64,000 nucleotides of DNA from DATBJJ01 sp963750915 (GTDB lineage: Bacteria; Acidobacteriota; Vicinamibacteria; Vicinamibacterales; 2-12-FULL-66-21): assembly GCA_963750915.1 (NCBI GenBank), contig CAVVSF010000007.1, forward strand, positions 1,240,001-1,304,000, written 5' to 3'. Shown here piece after piece: positions 1-10,123 of this stretch. Under the pieces are notes generated by a model. The model saw nothing but the letters and a program-made list of their open reading frames with translations, searched no databases and was not told the DNA's origin. How positions within the stretch are numbered: the first letter of the stretch is position 1; every line of letters starts with the position of its first letter. Position numbers and translations under genes: made by a program.

Positions 1-390
1 GCGGCCGGCGGCACCCTGGCCGCGATCGAGCAGGGGCTGATTCAGCGCGCGATCCAGGAATCGGCCTACCAGGCGCAGCAGGACATCGACGCGGGGCGGA
101 CGACCGTCCTCGGCGTCAACGCGTTCACGAGCGAAGGCGGCGCCAAGATCGACGTGCACAGCATTGACCCGGCCCTCGAAGCGAGGCAGGTCGAGCGGGT
201 GCACGCCGTCCGCGCCAGCCGCGATCACGCGGCGTGGCGCGCCGCGCTCGAGGCCGTGACCGCCGCCGCCCGCGGCAGCGACAACCTCGTCCCGCCGATC
301 GTCCACGCCGTCGAGAAGCGGGCAACGGTCGGCGAGATCTCGGACGCCATGCGCGCGGTGTTCGGCGGGCACAAGGAAGTCGACGTCTGA
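1..390 (+). CDS. methylmalonyl-CoA mutase catalytic chain, C-terminal part (truncated by window start)
   Basis: Frame 1 is open from the first base to a TGA at 388-390 and gives about 129 residues. The translation has the end of an acyl-CoA mutase catalytic domain: an IQRAIQESAY helix, LGVNAF followed by acidic residues, then EKRATVGEISDAMRAVFG near the C-terminus. That ending is typical of mutases whose cobalamin-binding domain is a separate polypeptide, since no B12-binding HxDG motif follows. The family interconverts methylmalonyl-CoA and succinyl-CoA (or a related acyl pair) in the cytoplasm during propionate or branched-chain metabolism. The stop overlaps the next ATG (ATGA), so the gene is probably cotranscribed with the ABC ATPases. 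Exact substrate cannot be told from this fragment. Confidence 0.85.
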   Translation, partial: AAGGTLAAIEQGLIQRAIQESAYQAQQDIDAGRTTVLGVNAFTSEGGAKIDVHSIDPALEARQVERVHAVRASRDHAAWRAALEAVTAAARGSDNLVPPIVHAVEKRATVGEISDAMRAVFGGHKEVDV

Positions 391-1466
391 TGACGGCGGA
401 CGCCCAGTCGGATTTGACCGCAGCCGCCACCGGCGCCGCGCCGCTGCTGGCAGTGAGCCACCTCACCTCCGGCTTCGAGCAGCAGGACCGCTTCGTGCCG
501 GCCGTCATCGACGTCAGCTTTCACATCGACGCCGGCGAGACCCTGTGCCTTGTGGGCGAGTCCGGCAGCGGCAAGTCGCTGACGGCGCTGTCGATCATGC
601 GGCTGATCGAGCGGCCGGGGCGGATCGACGCCGGCCGCATAATATTGCGCACGGCCGCCGGAACGCGCGACCTGCTGAGGCTGTCCGAGCGGGAACTGCA
701 GCGCGTGCGCGGCGCCGAGATCGGCCTCGTGTTCCAGGAGCCGATGACGGCGCTCAACCCGGTCTTCACGATCGGCAACCAGATCGAAGAGACGCTGCGG
801 ATACACGGCCGCGCGACGCGCCGCGACGCACGCGAGAAGGCCATCGCCCTCCTCAAGTCGGTGAGCGTGCCCGAGCCCGAGCGCCGGGTGCGGGAGTATC
901 CGCATCAGCTCTCGGGCGGCCTGCGTCAGCGCGCGCTGATCGCGCTGGCCCTCGCCTGCGGCCCGTCCCTGCTCATCGCCGACGAGCCGACGACCGCGCT
1001 CGACGTCACCATCCAAGCGCAGATCCTCGACCTGCTGCGCGATCTGCAGCGCCGCATGGGACTGGCGCTGCTGCTCATCACCCACGACCTCGGCGTCGTT
1101 GCCGAGATGGCGGACCGCGTCGCCGTCATGTATGCCGGGCGCATCGTCGAGGAGGCACCCGTGCGTCGGCTGTTCGAGGAGCCGACGCATCCCTACACGC
1201 GAGGGCTGATGGCGTCGATGCCCGGGCACGAGCCCGGGGCGCGGCTCAAGGCGATTCAGGGCACGGTTCCGGCGCTCGGCCAGCTGCCGCGCGGCTGCGC
1301 GTTCGCGCCGCGCTGCCCCGATCGCTTCGCCCCGTGCGAGATCGCGCCGCCGGCGACGACGGAGCTCCCCGCCGGTCGCAGCGTGAAGTGTTATCTCCAC
1401 GGTCCGGCGTCAGAGCCGGCGGCGAATTCTGCGAACTCCGGGGTCAGACCCCGGAGAGAGGTGTAG
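390..1466 (+). CDS. oligopeptide/dipeptide ABC transporter ATP-binding protein (OppD/DppD-like)
   Basis: 358 aa, starting at the ATG that overlaps the mutase stop. It has Walker A GESGSGKS near residues 56-63, Q-loop FQEPMTALNP, signature LSGGLRQR, Walker B LLIADEPTTALD and switch histidine ITHDL. The C-terminal cysteine motif (GCAFAPRCPDRFAPCE) is the oligopeptide-transporter tail. The protein would sit on the inner face of the membrane and power peptide or nickel-type uptake with the next ATPase. No permease or binding-protein gene is in view downstream; they may lie left of the window. The last residues (about GVRPRREV) are encoded by a GGGGTC palindrome at 1436-1456, so the tail looks repeat-derived. 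Confidence 0.93.
   Translation: MTADAQSDLTAAATGAAPLLAVSHLTSGFEQQDRFVPAVIDVSFHIDAGETLCLVGESGSGKSLTALSIMRLIERPGRIDAGRIILRTAAGTRDLLRLSERELQRVRGAEIGLVFQEPMTALNPVFTIGNQIEETLRIHGRATRRDAREKAIALLKSVSVPEPERRVREYPHQLSGGLRQRALIALALACGPSLLIADEPTTALDVTIQAQILDLLRDLQRRMGLALLLITHDLGVVAEMADRVAVMYAGRIVEEAPVRRLFEEPTHPYTRGLMASMPGHEPGARLKAIQGTVPALGQLPRGCAFAPRCPDRFAPCEIAPPATTELPAGRSVKCYLHGPASEPAANSANSGVRPRREV
1436..1456. repeat. REP-like palindrome (GGGGTCAGACC family) inside the OppD-like 3' end
   Basis: CTCCGGGGTC (1436-1445), A, GACCCCGGAG (1447-1456) form a perfect 10-bp inverted repeat with a one-base centre. The core GGGGTCAGACC recurs as a longer palindrome at 48961-48984 and 60753-60776. Here it encodes the last codons of one ATPase, and its right edge runs into the GGAGAGAGG that acts as ribosome-binding site for the next gene. 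Confidence 0.7.
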
Positions 1467-1471
1467 GCAGA

Positions 1472-2350
1472 GTGGCGCTGCTGGAGGTTCGCCATCTCGT
1501 CAAGGAGTTCGGCCGGAGCGGCGGCCTGCTGCGCAAAGGGTCGGTCGTGCGCGCCGTCGACGACGTGTCGTTCTCGATCGATGAAGGCGAGACCTTCGGC
1601 CTCGTCGGCGAGTCGGGCAGCGGCAAGACCACCACTGGCCGCTGCATCCTGCGGTTGATCGAGCCGACCTCAGGCGAGGTGACGTTCCGCGGCGAGGACG
1701 TCCTGCGCTTCTCGCGGACGCGGCTGCGCGAGGCGCGCCGCGACATGCAGATCGTGTTTCAGGATCCCTACTCGTCGCTCAACCCGCGGATGCGGGTTGG
1801 CGCAATCGTCGAAGAGCCGCTCATCATCCACAAGATCGGATCGAAGGCGGAGCGGCGGGCGCGCGTCCGGCAGCTGTTCGAGATGGTCGGCCTCGACGCC
1901 GGCCAGATGCTGCGCTATCCGCATCAGTTCAGCGGCGGCCAGCGTCAGCGCATCGGCCTGGCGCGGGCGCTGGCGCTCAATCCGTCGCTCGTCATCGCCG
2001 ACGAACCGGTCTCGGCGCTCGATGTGTCGGTGCAGGCGCAGGTCGTGAACCTGCTGATGGATCTCCAGCAGCAGCTGAAGCTGACCTATCTCTTCATCGC
2101 CCACGACCTGCGGCTGGTGCGGCACATCTGCAGCCGCGTTGCGGTGATGTACCTGGGGCGGATCGTCGAGATGGGTCCGACCGAACGTCTGTTCGAGGCG
2201 CCGGCCCACCCCTACACGCGCGCGCTGCTGTCGGCGATCCCGGTTCCGGATCCGACAGCGACGAGGCAGCGCATCATCCTCGATCCGTCGACGTTCAATC
2301 GCGAGGCGGCGCTGCGCGAAGTCAGCGCCGGGCACTGGGCGTCGATCTGA
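1472..2350 (+). CDS. oligopeptide/dipeptide ABC transporter ATP-binding protein (OppF/DppF-like)
   Basis: 292 aa from a GTG start, preceded by GGAGAGAGG. Walker A GESGSGKTTTGR lies near residues 47-58, followed by FQDPYSSLNP, signature FSGGQRQR, Walker B LVIADEPVSALD and IAHDL. The family works as a heterodimer with the OppD-type ATPase encoded 5 bp upstream. It is on the short side for the family: the usual cysteine tail (GCxF...RCP) is absent and the protein ends at GHWASI. Partner permeases are not in the window. Confidence 0.93.
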   Translation: MALLEVRHLVKEFGRSGGLLRKGSVVRAVDDVSFSIDEGETFGLVGESGSGKTTTGRCILRLIEPTSGEVTFRGEDVLRFSRTRLREARRDMQIVFQDPYSSLNPRMRVGAIVEEPLIIHKIGSKAERRARVRQLFEMVGLDAGQMLRYPHQFSGGQRQRIGLARALALNPSLVIADEPVSALDVSVQAQVVNLLMDLQQQLKLTYLFIAHDLRLVRHICSRVAVMYLGRIVEMGPTERLFEAPAHPYTRALLSAIPVPDPTATRQRIILDPSTFNREAALREVSAGHWASI

Positions 2351-2406
2351 TCTCGCGAAGCTGATTTCGCGGAGCTGAAGCGCCGCGCTACGAAGAAGGG
2401 GCGTCG

Positions 2407-2426
2407 GGCGGAGCTTTAGCTCCGCC
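2407..2426. terminator. hairpin between convergent genes
   Basis: GGCGGAGCT (2407-2415) and AGCTCCGCC (2418-2426) are perfect 9-bp arms with a TT loop, between the convergent ends of the OppF-like gene and the MacB-like ATPase. There is no T-tract, so intrinsic termination is only inferred. The same GGAGCT core occurs in the same convergent setting at 47573-47592. Confidence 0.5.
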
Positions 2427-2442
2427 AGGACACGCTCCTGGA

Positions 2443-3129
2443 TTACGCGGCGCGGCGGACGTCTTTCTCGACCTGTCCGTCGCGGATGTGAATCGCGCGG
2501 TGGGCGAACGCGGCGATGTCCTGCTCGTGCGTGACGAGGACGATGGTGTTGCCGTTGGCGTGCAGCCTGTCGAAGACGCCCATGATCTCGGTGCCGGTCT
2601 TCGAATCGAGGTTTCCGGTCGGCTCGTCAGCGAGCAGAATCGACGGATTGTTGACCAGGGCGCGCGCGATCGCGACGCGCTGCCGCTGACCGCCGGAGAG
2701 CTCGTTCGGCCGGTGCGACGCGCGTTCTGTCAGCTCGACCTTGGCGAGCGCTTCCCGCGCCCGCTCCTGCCGCACCTTGCCCGAGACCCCGGCGTAGACC
2801 AGCGGCAGTTCGACGTTGTGCAGCGCCGTCGCGCGCGGCAGCAGGTTGAAGGTCTGGAAGACGAAACCGATCTCCTCGTTGCGGATCCGCGCCAGCTCGT
2901 CGTCGTTCATCGAGGCGACCTCCTTGTCGTTCAGGAGGTAGCTCCCCTTGCTGGGCGTGTCGAGGCAGCCGATCAGGTTCATCAGCGTCGACTTGCCCGA
3001 TCCCGACGGGCCCATGATCGCAACGTACTCGCCACGATGGATCTCGATCGAGAGGCCGCGCAGCGCGTGGATCTCCTCGTCGCCCATCACATAAGTCTTC
3101 CAGAGGTCTCGTGTCTCGATTAGAGCCAT
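2443..3129 (-). CDS. ABC transporter ATP-binding protein, MacB/LolD family
   Basis: 228 aa, the usual size for this family. Motifs: Walker A GPSGSGKST (about 40-48), Q-loop FQTFNLLPRATALHNVELP, signature LSGGQRQRVAIARAL, Walker B ILLADEPTGNLDSKTG and H-loop LVTHEQD. GNLDS and the MALIETRDLWKTY start are typical of the MacB/LolD/FtsE group, which drives mechanotransmission or lipoprotein-release systems rather than uptake. The cognate FtsX-like permease is not adjacent. The GGGAAG eleven bases before the ATG is a plausible ribosome-binding site. Confidence 0.92.
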   Translation of the reverse strand: MALIETRDLWKTYVMGDEEIHALRGLSIEIHRGEYVAIMGPSGSGKSTLMNLIGCLDTPSKGSYLLNDKEVASMNDDELARIRNEEIGFVFQTFNLLPRATALHNVELPLVYAGVSGKVRQERAREALAKVELTERASHRPNELSGGQRQRVAIARALVNNPSILLADEPTGNLDSKTGTEIMGVFDRLHANGNTIVLVTHEQDIAAFAHRAIHIRDGQVEKDVRRAA

Positions 3130-3190
3130 AGGTTGTCGCTTCCCGCGCTCCGTATTCTGTCGTCCGTCCCTAGAGACGTATCTTACGTCG

Positions 3191-4213
3191 TTACGGTTGG
3201 GGCTTGATGGGGGTTCCGGCCGGGCCCGGTTTTCGCGCTCTGATCGCCACCCGGACCTCGCGGCCCGACGGCTCGCGCAGGACGACGCCGTTGCGGTCGA
3301 TGGCGCTCACCAATCGGCCAGCCAGCAAATCGCCCGGCGCGACCACGATTCCGTCGAGTATTGCCAGCCGACGTTCGCCCGAGATCATGATGCCGTCGAC
3401 GTTCGGCAGACGCGCGGTTACGGCCCCGGTGGCTCGCTCCCGTCGCGGCGCTGCCGTCCCGACGATGGACGGCGCCGCCTCCTCTGCGGGCCGGGCCGCT
3501 GGCAACGCACCGACGCGGCCCATGGTCGCCTCAGGCTGCCAGGGCTCAACCACCGGCGGTTCCCGGAGTTGGTCGGCGAGTATCGCCGCGGCCGGAGACG
3601 GGAAGGGCGTCGCGGGCGAGGAGCCGGACAGTTGCAACGACGACCATAGGACGGCGAGCAGAACGGCGCTCAGCGTCGCGATCGGCCGTGATGCTGACCG
3701 CTCCGGCGCGTTCCGTGCCGGGGCCTCGACGTGCTCCTGCCGTGTCTCGACGCGTGGAAGCGACGCCGCGGCCGCGAGCTGGAACGCCGCGGCGCCGCCG
3801 AGGGCTTCCGGATACGTTGGGCCGAGGCGGTCGTCGGAGTCGAGCGTTTCGACGTCGAGATCGAGCTCCTCGATCAAAAGCATCGAGAGCGATCGCAGCT
3901 CGCCGGTGGTGCCGCACATGTAAATCGACGTGGTATCGACGCCGTAGACCGGACGCGCCAGCTCGATGAAATGCTTCAGCATCGGCGCCAGCTGCGACAC
4001 GGTGACGTAGCGATCGAGCAGCTCCGAGCCCGATCGCGCCGATGGCGACCCGAGCGGCCACGTGAACGCCCGCGAGGTAAGGACGGCGCCGCCCGAGACG
4101 ATGGCAATCACCCCACCGCCAGAGTGGACGGACGCTACGGCAACCGCGGCCTTCGTCGTGTCGACGCCCGCGACCGAGACCGCCCTCGCCAGCGCCTCCG
4201 CCGGCGACAGCAC
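3191..4213 (-). CDS. PilM-like protein with transmembrane segment and PilP/GspC-like tail (start uncertain)
   Basis: From the GTG at 4213 this reads 340 aa. The first part resembles the actin-fold PilM/GspL group (LLDRYVTVSQL, VYGVDTTSIYMCG, LGPTYPEALGGAAAFQLA). A hydrophobic segment (about residues 190-210, LSAVLLAVLWSSLQLSG) follows, then a Pro/Ala linker, then a beta-rich tail (VDGIMISGERRLAILDG, VSAIDRNGVVLREPSG) like the pilus-pilot PilP or GspC domain. The same frame stays open upstream to 4498, and its translation begins TGIELGPDGIALVRAD, the expected PilM N-terminus, but no ATG, GTG or TTG precedes it. The true protein is probably about 435 aa. A role in type IV pilus or type II secretion inner-membrane assembly is inferred, and fits the ExeA-like ATPase two genes away. 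Confidence 0.65.
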   Translation of the reverse strand: MLSPAEALARAVSVAGVDTTKAAVAVASVHSGGGVIAIVSGGAVLTSRAFTWPLGSPSARSGSELLDRYVTVSQLAPMLKHFIELARPVYGVDTTSIYMCGTTGELRSLSMLLIEELDLDVETLDSDDRLGPTYPEALGGAAAFQLAAAASLPRVETRQEHVEAPARNAPERSASRPIATLSAVLLAVLWSSLQLSGSSPATPFPSPAAAILADQLREPPVVEPWQPEATMGRVGALPAARPAEEAAPSIVGTAAPRRERATGAVTARLPNVDGIMISGERRLAILDGIVVAPGDLLAGRLVSAIDRNGVVLREPSGREVRVAIRARKPGPAGTPIKPQP

Positions 4214-4496
4214 TTCGGCGATCTCGAACCCGGCGGCAACGAGCGGCGCCAGCGCCGGGTCGAGCAGCGCCTCGTGCGCCGCCAGCCCCTCGCGCCGCCG
4301 CCAGACGACGACGCTCGATCGGACGGGCAGCCGGCTGGCGTGCTTCGCCTGGCGCAGGCGCTCGATGAAGGCCTGCCGATCGGCATCGCCGCGCAGCGGC
4401 TCGACGAGACAGGCGGTCGCGGACAGCGACTCGCCGCCAGTGTCGGCGCGAACCAGCGCGATGCCGTCAGGGCCGAGCTCGATCCCTGTCGTCGGC

Positions 4497-6447
4497 TTAC
4501 CCTTCCTTCTCTTCGTACTCCGATTTGAGACGGGCGACGACGGCCGGATCCGCGAGCGTCGTCGTGTCGCCGAGCGCCTTGCCTTCGGCGATGTCGCGCA
4601 GCAGGCGGCGCATGATCTTCCCCGAACGCGTCTTCGGCAGGTCGGCGGCGAAGAGGATCTGATCGGGCCGCGCGATCGCGCCGATCTTCTTGACGACGTG
4701 CTCCTTGAGCTCGGTGGCGAACTCGGGCGAAGCCGTCACGCCTTCCTTGACGGTCACGAACGCGGCGACCGCCTGACCCTTGATCTCGTGCGTCCGGCCG
4801 ACGACCGCCGCCTCCGCCACTTTGGGATGATCAACCAGCGCGCTCTCGACCTCCATCGTTCCGAGACGATGGCCGGCGACGTTCAGGACGTCGTCGACGC
4901 GGCCGAGCAGCCAGTAGAAGCCGTCGGCGTCGCGTCGCGCGCCGTCACCGGTGAAATAGGTGCCGTCGGTCCAGCGGCTCCAGTACCTGCTGCACGAAGC
5001 GCTCGCGGTCGCCATAGATGCCGCGCAGCATCGCCGGCCACGGATGCGTCAGCGTCAGCAGGCCGCCCCCGCTCTCGACCTTCTCGCCCCGGCCGTCGCG
5101 GATCTCGGCGACGATGCCAGGAAACGGCAGCGTCGCCGAGCCTGGTTTTGGACTGGTGAGGCCGGGCAGCGGCGTGATCATGATCTGGCCGGTCTCGGTC
5201 TGCCACCAGGTATCCACGATCGGGCACCGGTCGCGGCCGATGTTCTGCTGATACCAGATCCACGCCTCGGGGTTGATCGGTTCGCCGACCGATCCGAGGA
5301 GGCGTAGCGTACCGAGGTTGCGTTTCGCCGGCCACTCGGTGCCCCAGCGCATGAACGCGCGAATCGCCGTCGGCGCCGTATAGAAGATGGTGACGCCGTA
5401 GCGCTCGATCAGCTGCCAGAAGCGATCTTTCGCCGGCCAGTCCGGCGCGCCCTCGTACATCAGCACCGTTGCCCCGTTGGCGAGCGGCCCGTAGACGACG
5501 TAGCTGTGGCCCGTCACCCAGCCGATGTCGGCCGTGCACCAGTAGACGTCGTCTTCCTTGAGGTCGAACACCCACTTCGTCGTGGCATAGGTGCCAACGA
5601 GGTAGCCGGCAGTGGTGTGAACGATGCCCTTCGGCTTCCCGGTCGTGCCCGAGGTGTAGAGGATGTAGAGCATGTCCTCGGCGTCCATCGCTTCGGGCTC
5701 GCAGTCGGGCGACGCGTCGCGGACGACGTCGTGATACCAGACGTCGCGATCCTGGTGCATGTCGACCTGGAACGGCGCCGCCGACTGGCGCTGCACGACG
5801 ACGACTTTCTCGATCGACGGCGTATCCTTCAGCGCCTCGTCCGCCATTTGCTTCAGCGGCACGACGTTGCCGCGGCGGTAGCCGCCGTCGGCGGTGACGA
5901 GCAGCACTGCCTTCGCGTCGTTGATACGATCGCGCAGCGATTCTGAGCTGAAGCCGCCGAAGACGACGCTGTGCACGGCGCCGATGCGGGCGCACGCCAG
6001 CATCGCGATCGCGAGCTCGGGAATGAGCGGCAGGTAGAGCGCAACGCGATCGCCGCGCTTGACGCCGAGCGACTTGAGGGCGTTGGCAAAGGCGCCGACC
6101 TGGCGGTAGAGGTCCCAGTAGGTCAGCGTCCGCCGATCGCCCGGCTCGCCCTCCCAGATGAAGGCGGCCTTGTTGCGGCGCGCAGTCCTGACGTGGCGAT
6201 CGAGGCAGTTCGCGGCGATGTTCAGCTTGCCGCCGCTGAACCACTTCGCGTCAGGCGATTTCCACTCGAGCACCGTATGCCACCGCTCGATCCACTCGAG
6301 CTCACGGGCGAATCCGGCCCAGAAGGCCTCGGGATCTGCTGCTGCCCGTTCGTACACCGTCGGGTCTGAGATGTTCGCCGAGCGCCGCCAGGCGTCAGTC
6401 GGCGGAAAGCTGCGGTCTTCCTTGAGAAGGGCGTCGATTTCGGACAT
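4497..6447 (-). CDS. acs: acetyl-CoA synthetase, frame broken once as sequenced
   Basis: The start at 6447 reads MSEIDALLKEDRSFPP; with one frame correction the product is about 650 aa, normal for AMP-forming acetyl-CoA synthetase. It activates acetate to acetyl-AMP and then acetyl-CoA in the cytoplasm. Visible motifs: adenylation loop YTSGTTGKPKG, WWQTETG, YFTGDGARRDADGFYW, hinge GRVDDVLNVAGHR, and the catalytic lysine loop KTRSGKIMRR (target of reversible acetylation). At about 4986 one extra base turns the expected QQYWSRW into QQVLEPL. The N-terminal part (to 4945) and C-terminal part (from 5015) are then in different frames. The extra base lies at a GTAC, as in several other genes here, so a consensus error is as likely as a true lesion. 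Confidence 0.93.
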
Positions 6448-6497
6448 GTCAGGACGATTGTAGTTCGACGCGGGCGCATCGACGCTGGGCGGGACCA

Positions 6498-6571
6498 ACC
6501 CCGGGGACAGTCACCCGTGACTGTCACTCGTGACTGTCCCCGGGGACTGGCACCGGTGACTGTCCCCGGGC
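6498..6571. repeat. REP-like cluster, GGGGACAGTCAC family
   Basis: Alternating direct and inverted copies of GTGACTGTCCCC / GGGGACAGTCAC occupy the gap between acs and the ExeA-like gene, with about four units in 74 bp and one variant carrying GGCACC. The block ends at the stop codon of the ExeA-like gene, so it lies in that gene's 3' untranslated region and just upstream of acs. Further members are at 14958-15035 and 60648-60692. Confidence 0.8.
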
Positions 6572-7461
6572 TAGAGGGCGGCGACGCGGCGGAACCAGCT
6601 CAGGACGCCGTCGCTCGGCGCCAGGCCGAGGCCGGCCGCGGCGCGCAGCACGAGCTCCGCATCGACCACCGGGTGCCCCTCGGCGAACCCCGCCTGGAGC
6701 GCGCGCTCGCACATCAGGTTGATCAACCGCGGGTTGCCGCGGCTGGACCGGTGGACGGCGTGCAGGGCTCTCGAGGTGAACAGGTCCGATTCGACGGCGC
6801 CAGCGACCTGGAGTCGATGCGCGACGTAGGCCGCGGTCTCGTCGGGCGCGAGGGCCCGGAGCCGGTAGCGGATGCTGATCTGCGACGCCAGAGCGGCGAC
6901 CGCCGGGTTGCGCAGGACGTCCTTCAGACCGAGTTGACCCACGAGCAGGATCTGCAACAGCGGTCGGCCGTTCTCGGTCAACCCGGCGAGGCGCTGCAAC
7001 TGCTGCAACATCGGCAGCGACAGCTTCTGTGCTTCGTCGACGATCAGGACGGCCGCCGCGCCGAGCGGCACGAGCGAACGCAGGAAGTCGTGCAGCGTCC
7101 GCAGCAGGTCCTGGGAGGGCACCTGCGCCAGCCGGCCCGCGCCCGCCTCCTCCCGCGAGATCACTCCGAAATCCTGGAGGATGACCTGAAGCAGCTCGTC
7201 CGCCGTGAGATACGGATTGAGGACGAGCGACGTGAACGTGCTGCGCTCGAACGTGTCGTCGCCGAGCTGGAGGATCGTCCGGCAGAGCGTCGTCTTGCCG
7301 GCGCCGCTGATGCCAGTCAACGTCATCACGCCGACCCGCTGGCGCAGTCCGTGCCGGACCAGCTCGAGCGCGTTGGCGTGGGAGGAAGTGCCGTAGAAAT
7401 ACGCCGGATCGGGCGTCAGGCTGAATGGCTTGGCAGTGAGCCCGTAAAAGTCCTGGTACAT
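6571..7461 (-). CDS. ExeA/GspA-like AAA ATPase
   Basis: 296 aa. The start MYQDFYGLTAKPFSLTPDP is characteristic of the ExeA family. Walker A GISGAGKTTLCRT is near residues 50-62, Walker B AVLIVDEAQ near 140, and sensor-like SIRYRLRALAPDE follows; it ends in a short helical region with no peptidoglycan-binding domain. ExeA/GspA proteins hydrolyse ATP to help place the type II secretion or pilus secretin in the cell wall; single-domain relatives are common near type IV pilus and exopolysaccharide genes. The PilM-like gene downstream supports an envelope-machine role, but the secretin is not in view. Confidence 0.88.
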   Translation of the reverse strand: MYQDFYGLTAKPFSLTPDPAYFYGTSSHANALELVRHGLRQRVGVMTLTGISGAGKTTLCRTILQLGDDTFERSTFTSLVLNPYLTADELLQVILQDFGVISREEAGAGRLAQVPSQDLLRTLHDFLRSLVPLGAAAVLIVDEAQKLSLPMLQQLQRLAGLTENGRPLLQILLVGQLGLKDVLRNPAVAALASQISIRYRLRALAPDETAAYVAHRLQVAGAVESDLFTSRALHAVHRSSRGNPRLINLMCERALQAGFAEGHPVVDAELVLRAAAGLGLAPSDGVLSWFRRVAAL

Positions 7462-7638
7462 GTCGTCCTACCCGAGATCAACGATTGGCTCGGCGCAGGC
7501 GAACAACGGACGCCGGCACCGGGCTGCAGGCAATTTCGGGTCGGGACAGGGCGAGCGATAGGGCTTGCGCTGGGCTGGCGGTAGGAACTCGAAGGGCGGG
7601 ATTCGGGCTCAGCGCTTCAACAGCGCTCAGGAAGGGCG

Positions 7639-7665
7639 CCGCGGCCCGGGAAACCCGGGCCGCGG
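7639..7665 (-). terminator. strong hairpin downstream of the cysteine-cluster membrane gene
   Basis: CCGCGGCCCGGG (7639-7650) and CCCGGGCCGCGG (7654-7665) are perfect 12-bp arms with a 3-base loop, 8 bp past the stop of the membrane protein gene. No T-run follows, as usual at this GC content. The rest of the 7462-7672 gap shows no credible reading frame; it must hold the ExeA-like promoter, but I see no clear boxes. Confidence 0.6.
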
Positions 7666-7672
7666 ACCAACT

Positions 7673-8202
7673 TCAGCGCATGTCGACCGGCGGCGGCATC
7701 GCGCCGGGGTACGGCGGCACGTCGATGGTTTCGCCGGGGGGCGCGGGCGGCGGCGTCTTCTTGAAGATCGCGGCGCCGATCAGGCCGCCGAGCGTACCGA
7801 AGACGGCGTAGATGGCAAGCGAGAACAGGAGCCCGATCACCCACATGCTCGACGTATTCGTCACCCATGCGAGCCATTCCCGCACTTCCGGCGGAACGTC
7901 GGGGTTCTCGTTGAGCGCCCGCTCCATCATCTGCTGCTGCATCGGCCCGGTCATCATCTGCAGCGGGATCGCCAGCACCGAGCCGACGACGGCGCCGATG
8001 AGGCCGGCCATCACGCCGAGGACCGCGCCTTCAGACGGCGTGATCGGATACGGCGTGTTCTGCTGCCGCAGGTACGACGCCAGCGCGCCGCCGACCAGCA
8101 CCCACAGACAGCAGCAGCAGTTGCCCGCGCTGACCAGCGGCAGCGCCGACAGCACGCCGATGAACACGCCTCCCCATAACGCCGGCTGCAGTCTCTCGTT
8201 CA

Positions 8203-8203
<1 letters not shown>
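7673..8203 (-). CDS. membrane protein with CCCC cluster, function unknown
   Basis: 176 aa with about three to four hydrophobic segments (LWGGVFIGVLSALPLVSAG, GAVLGVMAGLIGAVVGSVLAI, MWVIGLLFSLAIYAVFGTLG) and a Pro-rich C-terminal tail. Four consecutive cysteines (GNCCCCLWVLVGG) sit at the end of the first membrane span. A Met/Gln-rich stretch (MMTGPMQQQMMERAL) between helices 2 and 3 is probably extramembrane. I recognise the layout from acidobacterial hypothetical proteins but know no function. Its ATG shares a base with the inositol-phosphate synthase stop (TAATG), so the two are translationally coupled. Confidence 0.75.
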
Positions 8204-9516
<1,313 letters not shown>

Positions 9517-9559
9517 GGGGCAGAACTATATCATCGGAAGGGAGGGCGAACCGAGACCG

Positions 9560-10123
9560 ATGCTGTTCAAGATCCTGCCGGCCTTGCGTCAAGGAACCGC
9601 GCTGCCGCCGCTCAGCGTCGGGATGGCTGCGGCCAAGCTCGGCGATCGCGTGCTCGTCATGGGCTGCGGCGACACTCGGCTGATCGCCGCGATCGGCGCG
9701 CGAACCGGCTTGACCGGGCGGACGCTGGCGATCGACGAGTCGAGGGACCGCTGCGCCCGCGCCGACTTCGTTGCGCAGAAGGAAGGCACGCTGATCGAGA
9801 CACAGACGACACCGCTGACGTCGGTCGGCGTGGATGCGGGAAGTTTCGATCTCGTGCTCGTGCGCGACGCCCTTCGCGAGGCCGACGTCAACCGGATGGC
9901 GACGGCGCTCTCCGAGGCACATCGCGTGCTGCGGCCGGGCGGACGCTGCCTCGTCATCGAGGGGTCACCCAGCCGCGGCCTGTCTGCGCTCTTCGGCGTC
10001 GGCTCGAAAGCGCCGGCGGCCGACCCGATCACTCGCGCGCTCGGCGCCGTCGGCTTCGCCGGCGTCCGCACGCTGGCCGAGCGCGACGGACAGCTTTTCG
10101 TCGAAGCCATCAAGAGGGCTTAG
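9560..10123 (+). CDS. class I SAM-dependent methyltransferase
   Basis: 187 aa with a SAM-binding motif I (DRVLVMGCGDTRLIAAIGA, about 30-48), an acidic residue after strand 2 (LAIDES), motif IV FDLVLVRDAL and motif VI VLRPGGRCLVIEG. The length and lack of extra domains fit a small-molecule methyltransferase of the UbiE-like type. The substrate is unknown. It is divergent from the inositol-phosphate synthase (44 bp gap) and overlaps the end of the convergent dehydrogenase by 4 bp. Confidence 0.82.
   Translation: MLFKILPALRQGTALPPLSVGMAAAKLGDRVLVMGCGDTRLIAAIGARTGLTGRTLAIDESRDRCARADFVAQKEGTLIETQTTPLTSVGVDAGSFDLVLVRDALREADVNRMATALSEAHRVLRPGGRCLVIEGSPSRGLSALFGVGSKAPAADPITRALGAVGFAGVRTLAERDGQLFVEAIKRA

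Noticed and set aside
4497..5015. acs 3' part as a separate 172-aa protein
   Set aside because: It is the C-terminal domain of acetyl-CoA synthetase continued from the upstream frame; it lacks its own start context.
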